DNA from: Mastigocoleus sp. MO_188.B34
GTDB lineage: Bacteria; Cyanobacteriota; Cyanobacteriia; Cyanobacteriales; Nostocaceae
Direction of reading: 5' to 3'
Assembly: GCF_030065675.1 (NCBI RefSeq)
Contig: NZ_JASJDK010000047.1
Coordinates: forward strand, 1 to 62,211
DNA length: 62,211 nt
Shown here: in pieces, positions 19,103 to 27,861 of the stretch
Numbering within the stretch: position 1 is the stretch's first letter
Layout: every line of letters starts with the position of its first letter
The notes under the pieces: model-generated
Told to the model about the DNA's origin: nothing
The model's input: only the letters and a program-made list of their open reading frames with translations
Database searches by the model: none
Made by a program: the position numbers and the translations under genes

Positions 19103-20344
19103 ATGTTTGGAAAATCTAGTTGGCAGTCTAAATGTGCTGCAGTTATGGCAATTGGAATTACAGCCGGAAGTATTGCACCATTAGTTGCTTCTGCACCTGC
19201 TTTGGCTCAATCTAATTTTTATGATGTTTCATCTAATTACTGGGCTGCAGAATTTATTCAAGAGTTAGCACGACGAGATGTCATTGCTGGATTTCCTGAC
19301 GGTTCTTTTCGTCCAGAGCAACCAGTCACCCGGGCTCAATTCGCTGCGATGATTCGTAAAGCTTTCCAAAAAGCACCCGAACGTAGAGCAGTTAATTTCA
19401 ACGACGTATCCAGAAATTATTGGGCTTATGGTGCAATTCAAGAAGCTTATACCACAGGTTTCTTATCTGGATATCCCGGTAATCGCTTCGCACCCAATCA
19501 AAATATTCCTCGGGAACAGGTCTTAGTTTCCCTTGCTAACGGCTTAGATTACAGCCCAAGCAATAACTCAATCAATACACTGCAGTATTACAACGATTCG
19601 TTTAATATTTCCAACTACGCTCGTCGTCCAATTGCTGCAGCAACAGAAAAACAAATAGTAGTTAACTACCCTAACGTTCAGTCCCTTAACCCTAAAGCAA
19701 CAGCAACAAGAGCCCAAGTTGCAGCGTTTATTTATCAAGCATTGGTTAGTAACAACCAAGCATCAGCAATCTCTTCCCCCTATATCGTAGCTTTTAACTC
19801 ATCTCCATCCACTCCTGTTGCGGTTACTATTCCTGCAGAAACCGTAATTCCTGTGAAATACGACAAAGCAGAAAAAATTCTGGTAACAAAAGATGAGACT
19901 GCACCTTTAACCCTCACGGTATCTCAAAACGTAATTACAGACAGAGGAGATATTGTAATTCCTGCTGGTAGCCAAGTCATAGGGGAACTCAAGCCTGCTG
20001 AAGGTGGCTCCCAATTTGTAGCTCAAAAATTAGTTTTAACTTCTGGTCAAGAGTACAGTATCGATGCAAATTCAGAAGTGATTACTAAAACTGAAACAGT
20101 CAAAAAAGGTAGTAGACTTCGCTCCACTATCAAAAATGCAGCCCTTGGTGCAGGTGCAGCAGCAGCGATCGCAGGAGTCACAGGCGATCGCGCAATTGCA
20201 ACAGAAGAAGTCTTAGGTGGTGCTGCAGTTGGTAGTTTGGTTGGTTTGTTCTTTGGGAAAAAGAGTGTTGACCTGATTGTCATCGATCCAGATACCGACC
20301 TGCAAATGACAATCGAAGAACAGTTTGAAGTCTCATTAAGATGA
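19103..20344 (+). CDS. SLH-domain envelope protein with VirB10/TrbI-like C-terminal domain
   Basis: This 413-aa exported protein has a signal peptide (about residues 1-35, ending ALAQS). Three S-layer-homology-type repeats follow: residues about 37-90 (FYDVSSNYWAAEFIQELA, GFPDGSFRPEQPVTRAQFA), 97-150 (FNDVSRNYWAYGAIQEA, GYPGNRFAPNQNIPREQ) and a degenerate third to about 213. SLH domains bind the cell wall in cyanobacteria. Residues about 230-413 repeat the domain found alone in the gene just upstream (PAETVIPVKYDKAEKI, GSQFVAQKLVL, GAGAAAAIAGVTGDRA, KSVDLIVIDPDTDLQMT). It is probably a peptidoglycan-anchored outer-membrane or periplasmic structural protein. Confidence 0.85.
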   Translation: MFGKSSWQSKCAAVMAIGITAGSIAPLVASAPALAQSNFYDVSSNYWAAEFIQELARRDVIAGFPDGSFRPEQPVTRAQFAAMIRKAFQKAPERRAVNFNDVSRNYWAYGAIQEAYTTGFLSGYPGNRFAPNQNIPREQVLVSLANGLDYSPSNNSINTLQYYNDSFNISNYARRPIAAATEKQIVVNYPNVQSLNPKATATRAQVAAFIYQALVSNNQASAISSPYIVAFNSSPSTPVAVTIPAETVIPVKYDKAEKILVTKDETAPLTLTVSQNVITDRGDIVIPAGSQVIGELKPAEGGSQFVAQKLVLTSGQEYSIDANSEVITKTETVKKGSRLRSTIKNAALGAGAAAAIAGVTGDRAIATEEVLGGAAVGSLVGLFFGKKSVDLIVIDPDTDLQMTIEEQFEVSLR

Positions 20345-20371
20345 TTGTCTTGGAACTCAGGAATCAGGACA

Positions 20372-20422
20372 GAAGTAATGAGTAATGAGTAATAAGTAAC
20401 AAGTAATAAGTAATAAGTAATG
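20372..20422. repeat. STRR array, heptamer AAGTAAT
   Basis: Seven copies of AAGTAAT and its variants lie just downstream of the SLH gene stop. A further degenerate repeat (CCAATCCCTAACT type) follows at about 20543-20581 and reaches into the end of the histidine kinase gene. Confidence 0.9.
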
Positions 20423-20571
20423 AATTCGGATTTATGGGATAGCTTTAGCCAACACAACTGCGTTATTGTCCGGTGAATGCTTATAAATTATTGCAATTAA
20501 GAACTTCCCATATGCCGCTTGCGGTGGCACGCAGTGCTAACGCCAATCCCTAACTCCCAATCCCTAATCGC

Positions 20572-21915
20572 CTAACCCCCAACAGACGGTAACCAAATTA
20601 GAAATGTAGTTCCCGGTTGATCGGATAATGTGATTGCTGAATTCAAAGCAGGGCTAAAAATCTGAATCTCGCCCTGCATTTGCTCTATCAATTGTTTGGC
20701 GATAGTTAAACCCAATCCCGTACCAGGAATCTCTGTTTCAGCTTGCGCTCCACGATAACCGCGTTCGCCAATATGTTTTAGATCCATTTGCGAAATACCA
20801 GGACCATTGTCACTGATAGCTATTCCTTGAAAGCCATCTTTTTCATGACCTACTGTAATCGCAACCTTACCACCAGCAGGAGTATACTTCAAAGCATTGT
20901 CAATAATATTACTAAGAACTTCCCTTAAAGCTTTAAAATTAGCATTTACAGGAGATAAATTGGCAGGTATTTCTGCTGTTAATCCCAAACCCCTCTCCTG
21001 GGCTATTGCACGAGCAGAAATCAATAAAGGGTCTAATATATCCTCCAAATAGCATTCACTCCCTTCCTCGCCAGCTCCGGGCAATAATAATGGCACCTCT
21101 GAAGAAGGTTGTTGTACAGCTGCGTTCACTAAGACTTTATCCCCCGGTAACTTAGGAGCAACTATATCTGCTGTCGTAAGGTTAATAGCTTCGTCAAAAT
21201 GAATGAGTAATTCTCTTAGGCGATCGCTCTCCCGAATAATTGATGTCGCAACATCTCTGTTTGCATCCCCTGGACGCAGACGCTTGGCTAATAACTTGCC
21301 AAAAGTTCGCAGTGCTGTAAGTGGATTGCGAAATTGATGCAATAAATTATCTAATAAATCCTGTTGCTTCTCCTGCAAGATTTGTTGTTTTTCTAGCTCA
21401 GAACGCAACCATGCTTGTCGCCGATCCAAAATGCAGGCGATCACTAGTGTTCTTGCAACCCTTTCAATTTCATCTTTTTCGCTATCTTTCCAGGCACGGT
21501 CATCCCTTACAGTCACAAATAACCCCATAATTGCATTTTCATGAACTAGGGGTAAAACAATTTGGTCCCCACGGAATAAGTATTCATCTTGGGAGTGCAA
21601 ATTCTCTTCATCTCTTCCCTTAGATTCTTGCGGAACTGAAATTAATTCTTGTACACCTGTTAATAACTTCTGATTCAGATTAGGCAAAACCTTCTTTTTA
21701 TCACTTTCTTGCCATAATCCTGTTTCTGGATAAACCGCAATTGGTACAAATTTTGCTTCGCTTATTGAAGAGGCTTCTACCAATTCTTGGGTCAAATACA
21801 CTATGCTCAAAGACGCTCCCAGCCCTTGGGCTAACAGTGCCATCTGCTCTCTGCAAAGAGCTACATACTCAGAACTGGCGGTGCTTAACATTTTGTAACG
21901 CTTACTTGCAATCAA
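20572..21915 (-). CDS. GAF-domain sensor histidine kinase
   Basis: This 447-aa protein has no transmembrane segment and is probably cytosolic. An N-terminal GAF-like domain spans about residues 12-165 (LGASLSIVYLTQELVE and GDQIVLPLVHENAIMGLF). The kinase core follows: H box LLHQFRNPLTALRTFGKLL with phospho-acceptor His193, N box SNIIDNALKYTP, G1 AISDNGPGIS and G2 GTGLGLTIAKQL. No response regulator gene is adjacent, so it is an orphan kinase. The M at residue 9 is an alternative start. The last two glycine codons and the TAG stop lie within the flanking STRR-type repeat. Confidence 0.9.
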   Translation of the reverse strand: MIASKRYKMLSTASSEYVALCREQMALLAQGLGASLSIVYLTQELVEASSISEAKFVPIAVYPETGLWQESDKKKVLPNLNQKLLTGVQELISVPQESKGRDEENLHSQDEYLFRGDQIVLPLVHENAIMGLFVTVRDDRAWKDSEKDEIERVARTLVIACILDRRQAWLRSELEKQQILQEKQQDLLDNLLHQFRNPLTALRTFGKLLAKRLRPGDANRDVATSIIRESDRLRELLIHFDEAINLTTADIVAPKLPGDKVLVNAAVQQPSSEVPLLLPGAGEEGSECYLEDILDPLLISARAIAQERGLGLTAEIPANLSPVNANFKALREVLSNIIDNALKYTPAGGKVAITVGHEKDGFQGIAISDNGPGISQMDLKHIGERGYRGAQAETEIPGTGLGLTIAKQLIEQMQGEIQIFSPALNSAITLSDQPGTTFLIWLPSVGG

Positions 21916-22162
21916 TAACTAGAAGAATAAAATATATTTGTTTTTCTCTTCCTATAAAGATTAATTAAATCACTGAAAGTTACGCATTCCCCAAATGTAT
22001 TATATATCAATATTCTAATGGTTTATATTCGTTTAAAGATATTATTTCTATGGTATGCAAAAGTTAAAAGCAGTTGATTTTTAGGTTTAAAACTTTTATA
22101 ATTACGACGGGTTTTGTAGCTATCACTACAATCTATTAAGCTTGAAAGAGGAGGAAAATAGG

Positions 22163-22486
22163 TTGGCTAGGAGACGCAAGCGCAAGAGTCGTCGTCGCCA
22201 AGAAGGACGTCGTATTTTAGAGAATGTGCCTCAGTTTAGCATAGAAAGTGGCGATGATAAGCCTGTAACAGCAGCAAGGAAATTTATTCAAGCAGAAGGT
22301 ATTGTCCCACCAGCTTTGTTACTTGTAAAGCGTAATGAGCATACAACCGATCGTTATTTTTGGGCAGAAAAAGGACTGTTCGGTGCTCAATACGTTGAAG
22401 AAAACCACTTTTTATTCCCTAGTTTGAGGACATTAGAGGAGGATTCTACTCGAGAAATGCTAGCCGTTGTAGCTGCTGTTCGTTAG
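22163..22486 (+). CDS. DUF3155 family protein
   Basis: This 107-aa cyanobacterial protein of unknown function is very basic at the N-terminus (ARRRKRKSRRRQEGRR), followed by a compact domain (KPVTAARKFIQAEGIVPPAL, HTTDRYFWAEKGLFGAQY). The TTG at 22163 is chosen as start: it is preceded at the right distance by GAGGAGG, and gives the family-typical M-A-R-R-R-K-R opening. A TTG 21 bases upstream would lie before that ribosome binding site. The basic tail suggests nucleic-acid or ribosome contact, which is inference only. Divergent from the histidine kinase. Confidence 0.8.
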   Translation: MARRRKRKSRRRQEGRRILENVPQFSIESGDDKPVTAARKFIQAEGIVPPALLLVKRNEHTTDRYFWAEKGLFGAQYVEENHFLFPSLRTLEEDSTREMLAVVAAVR

Positions 22487-22980
22487 TCAAAGGGGCGATA
22501 ATTTTATTTTTGTCTCTCCTTTAGAGTTTGAATACAGTTCTTAAAAACTATTAACTGGCAAAAGTGCTTAGTTTGCATCTAAAATTCAGATTTTTTTAAA
22601 CTTTTTTGCAAGATTGCCAGTAAATTAGTTCCTTAATGAATTAAGGGCAATTTTGACTACCCTCAACTGCCGTTTTGTTACGGGGTAGATTTTGACACAA
22701 AAGAATGCACCAAACAATCGCAATGAAGCAAATTATCCCAAGTAAAGCGTTGGTATATCATCCACGATATTGCCTGGGGTAATTTGTTGTAAATGCTTCC
22801 GAGCTACCCTAACCTTAGTATGCTCGTCTTGTCACTAAGTGTACTCTTTCAAGAAAGATTGTTTTTCTCCACGATATTACATCGTGGAGATTCATAAAGT
22901 TTTTGTTTGTAATTCTCCCAATTTTCTGTCTTTCAAGAACTGAAACTCAAACTCCCAGGCTTGTTACGAACAGTATTGAG
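22487..22980. other. convergent spacer with three hairpins
   Basis: This 494-bp stretch lies between the convergent DUF3155 and CCB-like genes. Three inverted repeats follow each other. About 22657-22688 pairs CTACC with GGTAG around CCGT/ACGG. About 22730-22791 pairs CAAATTATCCC with GGGTAATTTG. 22866-22890 is a perfect 10-bp hairpin TCTCCACGAT/ATCGTGGAGA. None has a clean T tract. They may be transcript ends for either strand or part of a non-coding RNA. Confidence 0.5.
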
Positions 22981-23511
22981 TTATTCAACAGTTTTCAACT
23001 GTAATGTCCGCTGTAACTCTATGAGTTCATCCCGGTGGGCTATTACAGTTATTTTGCTTGGGAATTTTTGTTTGCTATCGCTTGCTTCCAGTCGAAGCAA
23101 AACATTCTCAAGCTTTTTAGCTTTTTTCCAATAAAATATACCGCTTGCAGGTGAAAGTAAGACTATCCCCAAAAAAGCAATACTGAAGCGGGGGAAAAGC
23201 TGCGATAAAACCAGCGAAATACACAATAAACCAATTGCTGATAATAGCGTGAGAAAAACAGCTAGAAACCAGCTAGGTCTGACAAAGCCAGTCATGGTCA
23301 CTTGGTTCGCTTGCGGGTCTACCGCTGTCACTCGGTAAGACCTCGCTTTAAAATAATCCTGCAACTGAGGCATTAAAGTAGCTTCATCTTTTTCTGATGC
23401 CAGTTGGGCTGTTTGTGTACGGTCTTTAGTCGATGCACGAATAAAGAAGAATTGACCGACACAAAGCAATAAAGTTAGCAACAACGTAGATGGCAGGATA
23501 GGGGTATCCAT
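22981..23511 (-). CDS. cofactor assembly of complex C subunit B (CCB2/CCB4-like)
   Basis: This 176-aa membrane protein has an N-terminal transmembrane helix (about residues 7-24), a soluble segment containing YRVTAVDPQANQVTMTGFVR, a pair of transmembrane helices (about 82-130) and a basic C-terminal segment. The layout and the YRV-D-V-TGFVRPS pattern match the CCB2/CCB4 family, which in oxygenic phototrophs helps attach heme ci covalently to cytochrome b6. It acts in the thylakoid or plasma membrane. It follows a PadR regulator gene by 50 bp on the same strand, so both are probably one transcript. Confidence 0.75.
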   Translation of the reverse strand: MDTPILPSTLLLTLLLCVGQFFFIRASTKDRTQTAQLASEKDEATLMPQLQDYFKARSYRVTAVDPQANQVTMTGFVRPSWFLAVFLTLLSAIGLLCISLVLSQLFPRFSIAFLGIVLLSPASGIFYWKKAKKLENVLLRLEASDSKQKFPSKITVIAHRDELIELQRTLQLKTVE

Positions 23512-23561
23512 GGCTAATTTAGTTCCGTAATGGAGGCGACTTGTTCATTATTAATTATTGG

Positions 23562-23909
23562 CTAATTTGTCCTCTTACTGATGTACTGTTGCCATAGATT
23601 TGCTAAGTCTTGTGCTTGAGTTTGCCATTGGGGAGAAACTTGGTACATCCGTCGAGGACGTCCGCGTCCCTCGAGTTTTTTCCAATAACCGGTTATAGCC
23701 TTTTCGTCTTCCAAAAATTTGATTGCACTATAAAGCACTGTATCTGAAAGTCGATAGGTGGTGTATTCGGTTTCTAGTTTTTGGATCAACTCGGTTCCGT
23801 ATGATTCCCCTTGTAACAAAACATACAATATATAACAGACTGCTAGTTCTTGACAAAGGTAAGTTGGCGGAGGATTCTCAAAGTACTGATATATATCCTC
23901 AAGTCTCAT
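23562..23909 (-). CDS. PadR-family transcriptional regulator
   Basis: This 115-aa winged-helix protein shows the PadR pattern: a helix AVCYILYVLLQGESYGTELIQ, the recognition region TTYRLSDTVLYSAIKFLEDE, and a wing with WKKLEGRGRPRRMYQVS. PadR proteins are small dimeric repressors. The start fits M-R-L-E-D-I. It lies 50 bp upstream of the CCB-like gene and probably shares its transcript, so control of cytochrome b6f assembly or autoregulation is a reasonable guess. The inducer is unknown. Confidence 0.88.
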   Translation of the reverse strand: MRLEDIYQYFENPPPTYLCQELAVCYILYVLLQGESYGTELIQKLETEYTTYRLSDTVLYSAIKFLEDEKAITGYWKKLEGRGRPRRMYQVSPQWQTQAQDLANLWQQYISKRTN

Positions 23910-24061
23910 GGTTAATGAATGGCTAAAAAATATGCCCGATGATTGAGCCTAAATCTCGATTGTGAGTATATAGTGCAATCCCTCAATAAGTAAGTGTATA
24001 ACGCTACTTAAACTGAATTGCCAAACCGCAAACGGAATAAAGTAATGTTTACACTAACACC
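23910..24061. other. divergent upstream region of padR and the candidate ncRNA
   Basis: This AT-rich stretch holds the padR promoter on the minus strand. A TACACT hexamer at 24050-24055 is placed about right for a -10 box of the RNA candidate that follows; no well spaced -35 box was found. The PadR operator would be expected here. Confidence 0.35.
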
Positions 24062-24249
24062 TTAGGGAAAGATTAGGCAGCACAGGGGCTATAAGAGTAT
24101 ACAATTACTCAACCTATAGGCTGCATGTGAGGAGCATTTGCTGACAGCAGCATTGCTACCGTCTGTGTGTCGAGTGATGCCGAGCGTGTGAGGACTGCCT
24201 AAGCATAAAATGGCACCTAAGCAATTTTAAAGGCAAAATGCGTTTTTTT
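24062..24249 (+). ncRNA. candidate structured non-coding RNA (about 188 nt, possibly 6S-like)
   Basis: This gene-free segment has strong RNA-like structure. The outer helix pairs TTAGGCAG (about 24073) with CTGCCTAA (about 24205). Inside, a hairpin CTATA-A-GAGTA / TACTC-AACC-TATAG has a TACAAT loop, and GCTGC pairs with GCAGC further on. The 3' end carries ATTTT/AAAAT flanked by GC pairs, then seven T residues (24243-24249), which looks like a weak intrinsic terminator. A TACACT box lies just upstream. The length and closed-rod form would suit 6S RNA, but I cannot confirm the family. The strand is chosen from the terminator and the -10-like box. Confidence 0.45.
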
Positions 24250-24827
24250 ACATAAAAATTAACAAATACTTTGTTTGACGGTAATTATCCCAGTATTACT
24301 GGTTAAAGATGAAGCATCTTTTGCTGTTTATTTCAAAGTACTTGTACTTAAGCCTTTGTTAGCTAGACTTCTCGTACCTACACTTACTACAGTGTAAATA
24401 TTTTTTTTAGTGTCAGCAGGGTGTAACTCCTCACAGAGGTATTTGAGTTGATATCAAATGATTGTAGATAATCTGCAGCCTGATAGTTATGTGCAACATT
24501 TTCAAAAAATTAATTTTAGATATAATTTACTCCCTTACCGATGTAATTTATGAAGTTTTACTCCCTATGATGGCGTTACCTCAATGGTAATAAACCAATG
24601 CAAAAGGATTACTAGAACTTAAATAGCCACAAGTATCATGCAAGTAAAGGGTTTAATCTCATCACTTTGGTCGAGTTTTGGTTAATCAATTCAAACATAA
24701 TTATCAGTATTAATTACAGATTCTGCGTACTTGAAATATTATGAAAGCGTACTTGAAATATTATGAAAGCAATGTGATAAGTGTCATAGTGAATTTATCA
24801 AACGCCTAGCACGTGGGCGTTCAGTAT
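24250..24827. other. gene-free spacer upstream of DUF3611
   Basis: This stretch of about 580 bp is AT-rich, without a coding frame. Close to its end (24725-24768) a 22-bp unit beginning GCGTACTTGAAATATT is present twice in direct tandem. A purine-rich ribosome binding site before the ATG at 24828 is not obvious. Confidence 0.45.
24725..24768. repeat. perfect 22-bp tandem duplication
   Basis: Two identical 22-bp units (each starting GCGTACTTG and ending TATGAAA) lie 60-100 bp before the DUF3611 start codon, in its probable promoter or leader. It appears to be a recent duplication. Confidence 0.85.
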
Positions 24828-25409
24828 ATGTCAGATAGGTCCGATACCCAATCCTCTTCTACGAATATCCGCTCAATCGGTCAAACTTTTCGCCTTACTG
24901 GTTGGATAAGTTTTTGGACTCAATTGGTGCTAGGTGTCATAGCGGGAGGAATTTTACTATTTGCTATTTTCAGTCAAGGAACTGGAGGTAGAAACAATAA
25001 TCCAGGCACTGGATTTGGTGTATTCTTTGCTTTTGCTGGAATCGTTGCCTTAATGGGGGGTGTATTTATTGCTTTTCGTTACATGCAAACTGGCAGAAAA
25101 CTTTTATCTGCTAATCCTGTCAATCGTCCACGCAAAGCTGAAACAGTGCAAGTTTTACGATTGGGGATGATAGTGCATTTTGTTGGTATGCTGTTGACTT
25201 TATTCGGCGCACAGGCAATTATTGGTACTTTATTTGCTAAAGCCCTAACTTCGCAGCCAATAAGTACTGGAGTTTTTACTCAACGTGACCCCAGCCAAAC
25301 TGTTCAAGCTTTAGATCTTCTTGTCGTTCAAGCAAACACCAACACGATTACAGCACATTTTGCTGGGTTAGTGGCTTCCGTTTGGTTGCTTAATCGCATA
25401 ACCCGGTAG
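24828..25409 (+). CDS. DUF3611 family membrane protein
   Basis: This 193-aa protein has four predicted transmembrane helices (about residues 26-48, 64-83, 112-135 and the C-terminus). It matches the cyanobacterial and plastid DUF3611 family, recognisable from FRLTGWISFWTQLVLGVI, the RPRKAETVQVLRLGMIVHFVGM loop and the end FAGLVASVWLLNRI. Its function is unknown. The ATG at 24828 is preferred to an in-frame GTG at 24813, because the family start is short before a hydrophilic Ser/Asp-rich tail. Monocistronic. Confidence 0.82.
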   Translation: MSDRSDTQSSSTNIRSIGQTFRLTGWISFWTQLVLGVIAGGILLFAIFSQGTGGRNNNPGTGFGVFFAFAGIVALMGGVFIAFRYMQTGRKLLSANPVNRPRKAETVQVLRLGMIVHFVGMLLTLFGAQAIIGTLFAKALTSQPISTGVFTQRDPSQTVQALDLLVVQANTNTITAHFAGLVASVWLLNRITR

Positions 25410-25764
25410 GTAGATTAGGGAAAATATTTAATAATTCTCCACTAATCAAAATATGTTGATAAAAACATTGGTACTAAAATATGAGTACTAAATATCGGGA
25501 AAGTAAATCGATTTTTGTAAAACTGAGTAAATTCTAAATAAATGAATATGAAGGAGAATCTAGTCAATAGACTTTCCTTTTTCATTTGTTTTTTTATTTT
25601 TCGTTGATTTTTTAATTGATCGGTTTTTTGTGTCCCATGACAGTAAGCACATAAATTAGGACATAATGTTTTGCTTCAAAGGGAACAGCGAACAGGAAAA
25701 TCATGACCAGAAGATGTAGTGCGATGAAATCCTTCAGAAAACCTTTGGAACTAAAATGTAGGTT

Positions 25765-25791
25765 CTAGTGGTCTGTCCCATTAAATATGAC
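25765..25791 (+). repeat. 27-nt dispersed repeat, copy 1
   Basis: The sequence beginning CTAGTGGTCTGTCCC and ending AAATATGAC is present as an exact reverse complement at 48882-48908. Beyond 27 nt the similarity fades. It could be the end of a mobile element. Confidence 0.9.
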
Positions 25792-25813
25792 GGATTCGTT
25801 TTCCTAAAAATCC

Positions 25814-25848
25814 TGTAGAGACGTTGCAGAGCCTGCGGCGTCTCTGCA
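25814..25848. repeat. palindromic repeat GTAGAGACG / CGTCTCTGC
   Basis: GTAGAGACG is followed 17 bases later by CGTCTCTGC, giving a near-perfect inverted repeat with a GC-rich centre. It is the same family as the copies at 16061 and 33878. Confidence 0.7.
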
Positions 25849-26087
25849 TGCCCAAAATAATCATGGTTAAACCTTAACTGAACCGTATTGAATTAACAGG
25901 TACCAAAATAGGATTTGGTATAACTATGGAGCAAAGAGAAAATAGCAAAAAATTACTCCATAACTATAAAAATGAAGAGCATATATTTCTAACCTTCTTT
26001 AATACAGCAGTTACAGTCAGTCAAAATTGCTATATTCTGTTGTGTTGGCAGACAATCAATAATTTAGCAGAAAACTGAGAAAAATCC

Positions 26088-27368
26088 GTGCTCGATATCA
26101 AGCAAATAAGGGAAAACCCAGCATTTGTGCAAGAAAAGTTGGCTCTTCGTGGCGATCGCTACGACCTTCAACCGATAATTGAGTTGAATCAAAAACAACG
26201 CGAATTAGAAGGGAAGCGGAACCAACTTCAAGCACGCAGCAATGAAATTGCTAAAACTATCCCGACAAAAATCAAAGCGGGTAGCGACCCTAAAGGTGAT
26301 GAAATTAAAGCTTTACGGGAGGAAGGCTCTTCCATTAAGGCTGAAATCGGTCAGCTAGAACCTCAAGAAAAAGAACTGTTGGGTAAAATCGAGGAGCTTT
26401 TATTGGCTCTTCCTAATTTACCCGGTGACTCAACTCCTGTGGGTAAGAGCGAGGAAGAAAATGTAGAGATTCGACGTTGGGGAGATGAATACATTCCCAA
26501 AAATGAGAATATACTTCCCCATTGGGAAATTGCTGATAAATTAGGTATTCTCAATGTTGAACGGGCTGTAAAGATAGCACAAAGCCGTTTTGTAGCACTG
26601 TTTGGGGCTGGTGCAGCATTAGAAAGGGCGTTAATTCAATTTATGCTCGATCGTCAGATAGAAGCTGGATATTTGGAAGTTATTCCACCAGTTTTAGTAA
26701 ACACTGAATCTTTGACAGCAAGCGGACAGTTACCCAAATTTGCTGAAGAAAGTTTCAAATGTGGGGCTGATGATTTGTGGTTAGCACCGACTGCAGAAGT
26801 GTCTTTGGTCAACCTTTATCGAGGAGAAATTTTATCTGCGGAGGACTTACCAATTTATCACTGTGCTTACACTCCCTGTTTTCGTAGAGAAGCTGGAAGT
26901 TATGGGCGCGATATGCGCGGTTTAATTCGTTTACACCAATTCAATAAAGTAGAATTAGTAAAATTTGTCGCTCCAGATGATTCTTTTGAGGAATTAGAAA
27001 AAATACTCAAAGATGCAGCAGCTATTTTAGAAGCATTGGAGTTACCTTATCGAGTATTAGAATTGTGTACCGGAGATTTGGGATTTTCCTCAACCAAAAC
27101 CTATGATTTAGAAGTTTGGTTACCTTCAGCCGGTACTTATCGAGAAATTTCTAGTTGTTCTAACTGTATAGACTTCCAAGCACGAAGGGGCAATATTCGC
27201 TTTAAAGAAACTGGTAAAAAGGGAACCCAATTTGTCCATACTCTTAACGGCTCTGGTTTAGCAGTAGGAAGAACAATGGCAGCAATTTTGGAAAATTATC
27301 AACAACCAGACGGAACTGTCAGAGTACCAAAAGCACTACAACCTTATTTGAAGCGGGAGATATTGTGA
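26088..27368 (+). CDS. serS: seryl-tRNA synthetase
   Basis: This 426-aa class II aminoacyl-tRNA synthetase charges tRNA-Ser. The N-terminal antiparallel coiled coil (about residues 30-105) is followed by the catalytic core: motif 1 [18 protein letters not shown], motif 2 [18 protein letters not shown] with [11 protein letters not shown], and motif 3 [15 protein letters not shown]. The length is normal. The start is a GTG (V-L-D-I-K read as M-L-D-I-K); the conserved [11 protein letters not shown] opening supports it. Preceded by a repeat-rich spacer and followed by a degenerate STRR. Confidence 0.96.
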   Translation: MLDIKQIRENPAFVQEKLALRGDRYDLQPIIELNQKQRELEGKRNQLQARSNEIAKTIPTKIKAGSDPKGDEIKALREEGSSIKAEIGQLEPQEKELLGKIEELLLALPNLPGDSTPVGKSEEENVEIRRWGDEYIPKNENILPHWEIADKLGILNVERAVKIAQSRFVALFGAGAALERALIQFMLDRQIEAGYLEVIPPVLVNTESLTASGQLPKFAEESFKCGADDLWLAPTAEVSLVNLYRGEILSAEDLPIYHCAYTPCFRREAGSYGRDMRGLIRLHQFNKVELVKFVAPDDSFEELEKILKDAAAILEALELPYRVLELCTGDLGFSSTKTYDLEVWLPSAGTYREISSCSNCIDFQARRGNIRFKETGKKGTQFVHTLNGSGLAVGRTMAAILENYQQPDGTVRVPKALQPYLKREIL

Positions 27369-27861
27369 AGTAGGGACTGGGGACTGGCGACTAGGGATTG
27401 GCGACTAGGGTTGGGAAAATAAATTCTGAACGATTTGAACGATTATTAATCATAAATCTCTCATCACTAATTCCTAATCCCTTATATGACGCTGTAGACA
27501 CGCTCAATGTCTGTACTTACGCCCCACGCACGCGTCACGCAATACCTAACGGTACGCTTGCGCTAGCTAGCTAAGCCCTAATGCTAATCCCCCAATCCCT
27601 AATCCCTAATAGCTAATCCCCAAAAAATATCATTCGAACCCATTCCGGGCTGTAACAGATCTTAAAATAAGAATATGTATTTCCTAATCTATTGATGAGG
27701 GAAGTAATTAAGCCGCTACATTGCTCTTTCAGGGCTTTGGTAAGTGGCATATAACTGTGCTTGTAAGAAGAATATCTTGCAAACAGAAGGTTGTATAGTA
27801 AAATGCAATATTTTTCTGTAAAACCTGTAACTATAACCCAATAAATTCACTAGTTATTCCT
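27369..27861. repeat. degenerate STRR and palindrome cluster
   Basis: Right after the serS stop, GGGACTGGCGACTAGGG-type repeats run to about 27418. CCCTAATCCC-type repeats follow at about 27570-27625, with a small GC-rich patch (ACGCACGCGTCACGC, GCTAGCTAGC) between them. The remaining 230 bp before rseP is AT-rich and should hold its promoter. A TTCGAACCC motif at about 27632 does not belong to a foldable tRNA. Confidence 0.7.

Larger units (their letters stand above)
25410..26087. other. gene-free spacer with dispersed repeats
   Basis: This 678-bp stretch lies upstream of serS. It contains the first copy of a 27-nt sequence (25765-25791) that recurs inverted at 48882, and a GTAGAGACG-type palindromic repeat (about 25814-25848). 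The rest is AT-rich. I saw no tRNA-like T-box leader or small gene. Confidence 0.5.

Noticed and set aside
24062-24249. Firm annotation as 6S RNA (ssaA)
   Set aside because: The size and closing helix fit, but family-specific sequence could not be verified by eye; kept as a general ncRNA candidate.
27625-27665. TTCGAACCC motif suggesting a minus-strand tRNA T-arm
   Set aside because: No matching T-stem, anticodon arm or acceptor stem can be formed around it.
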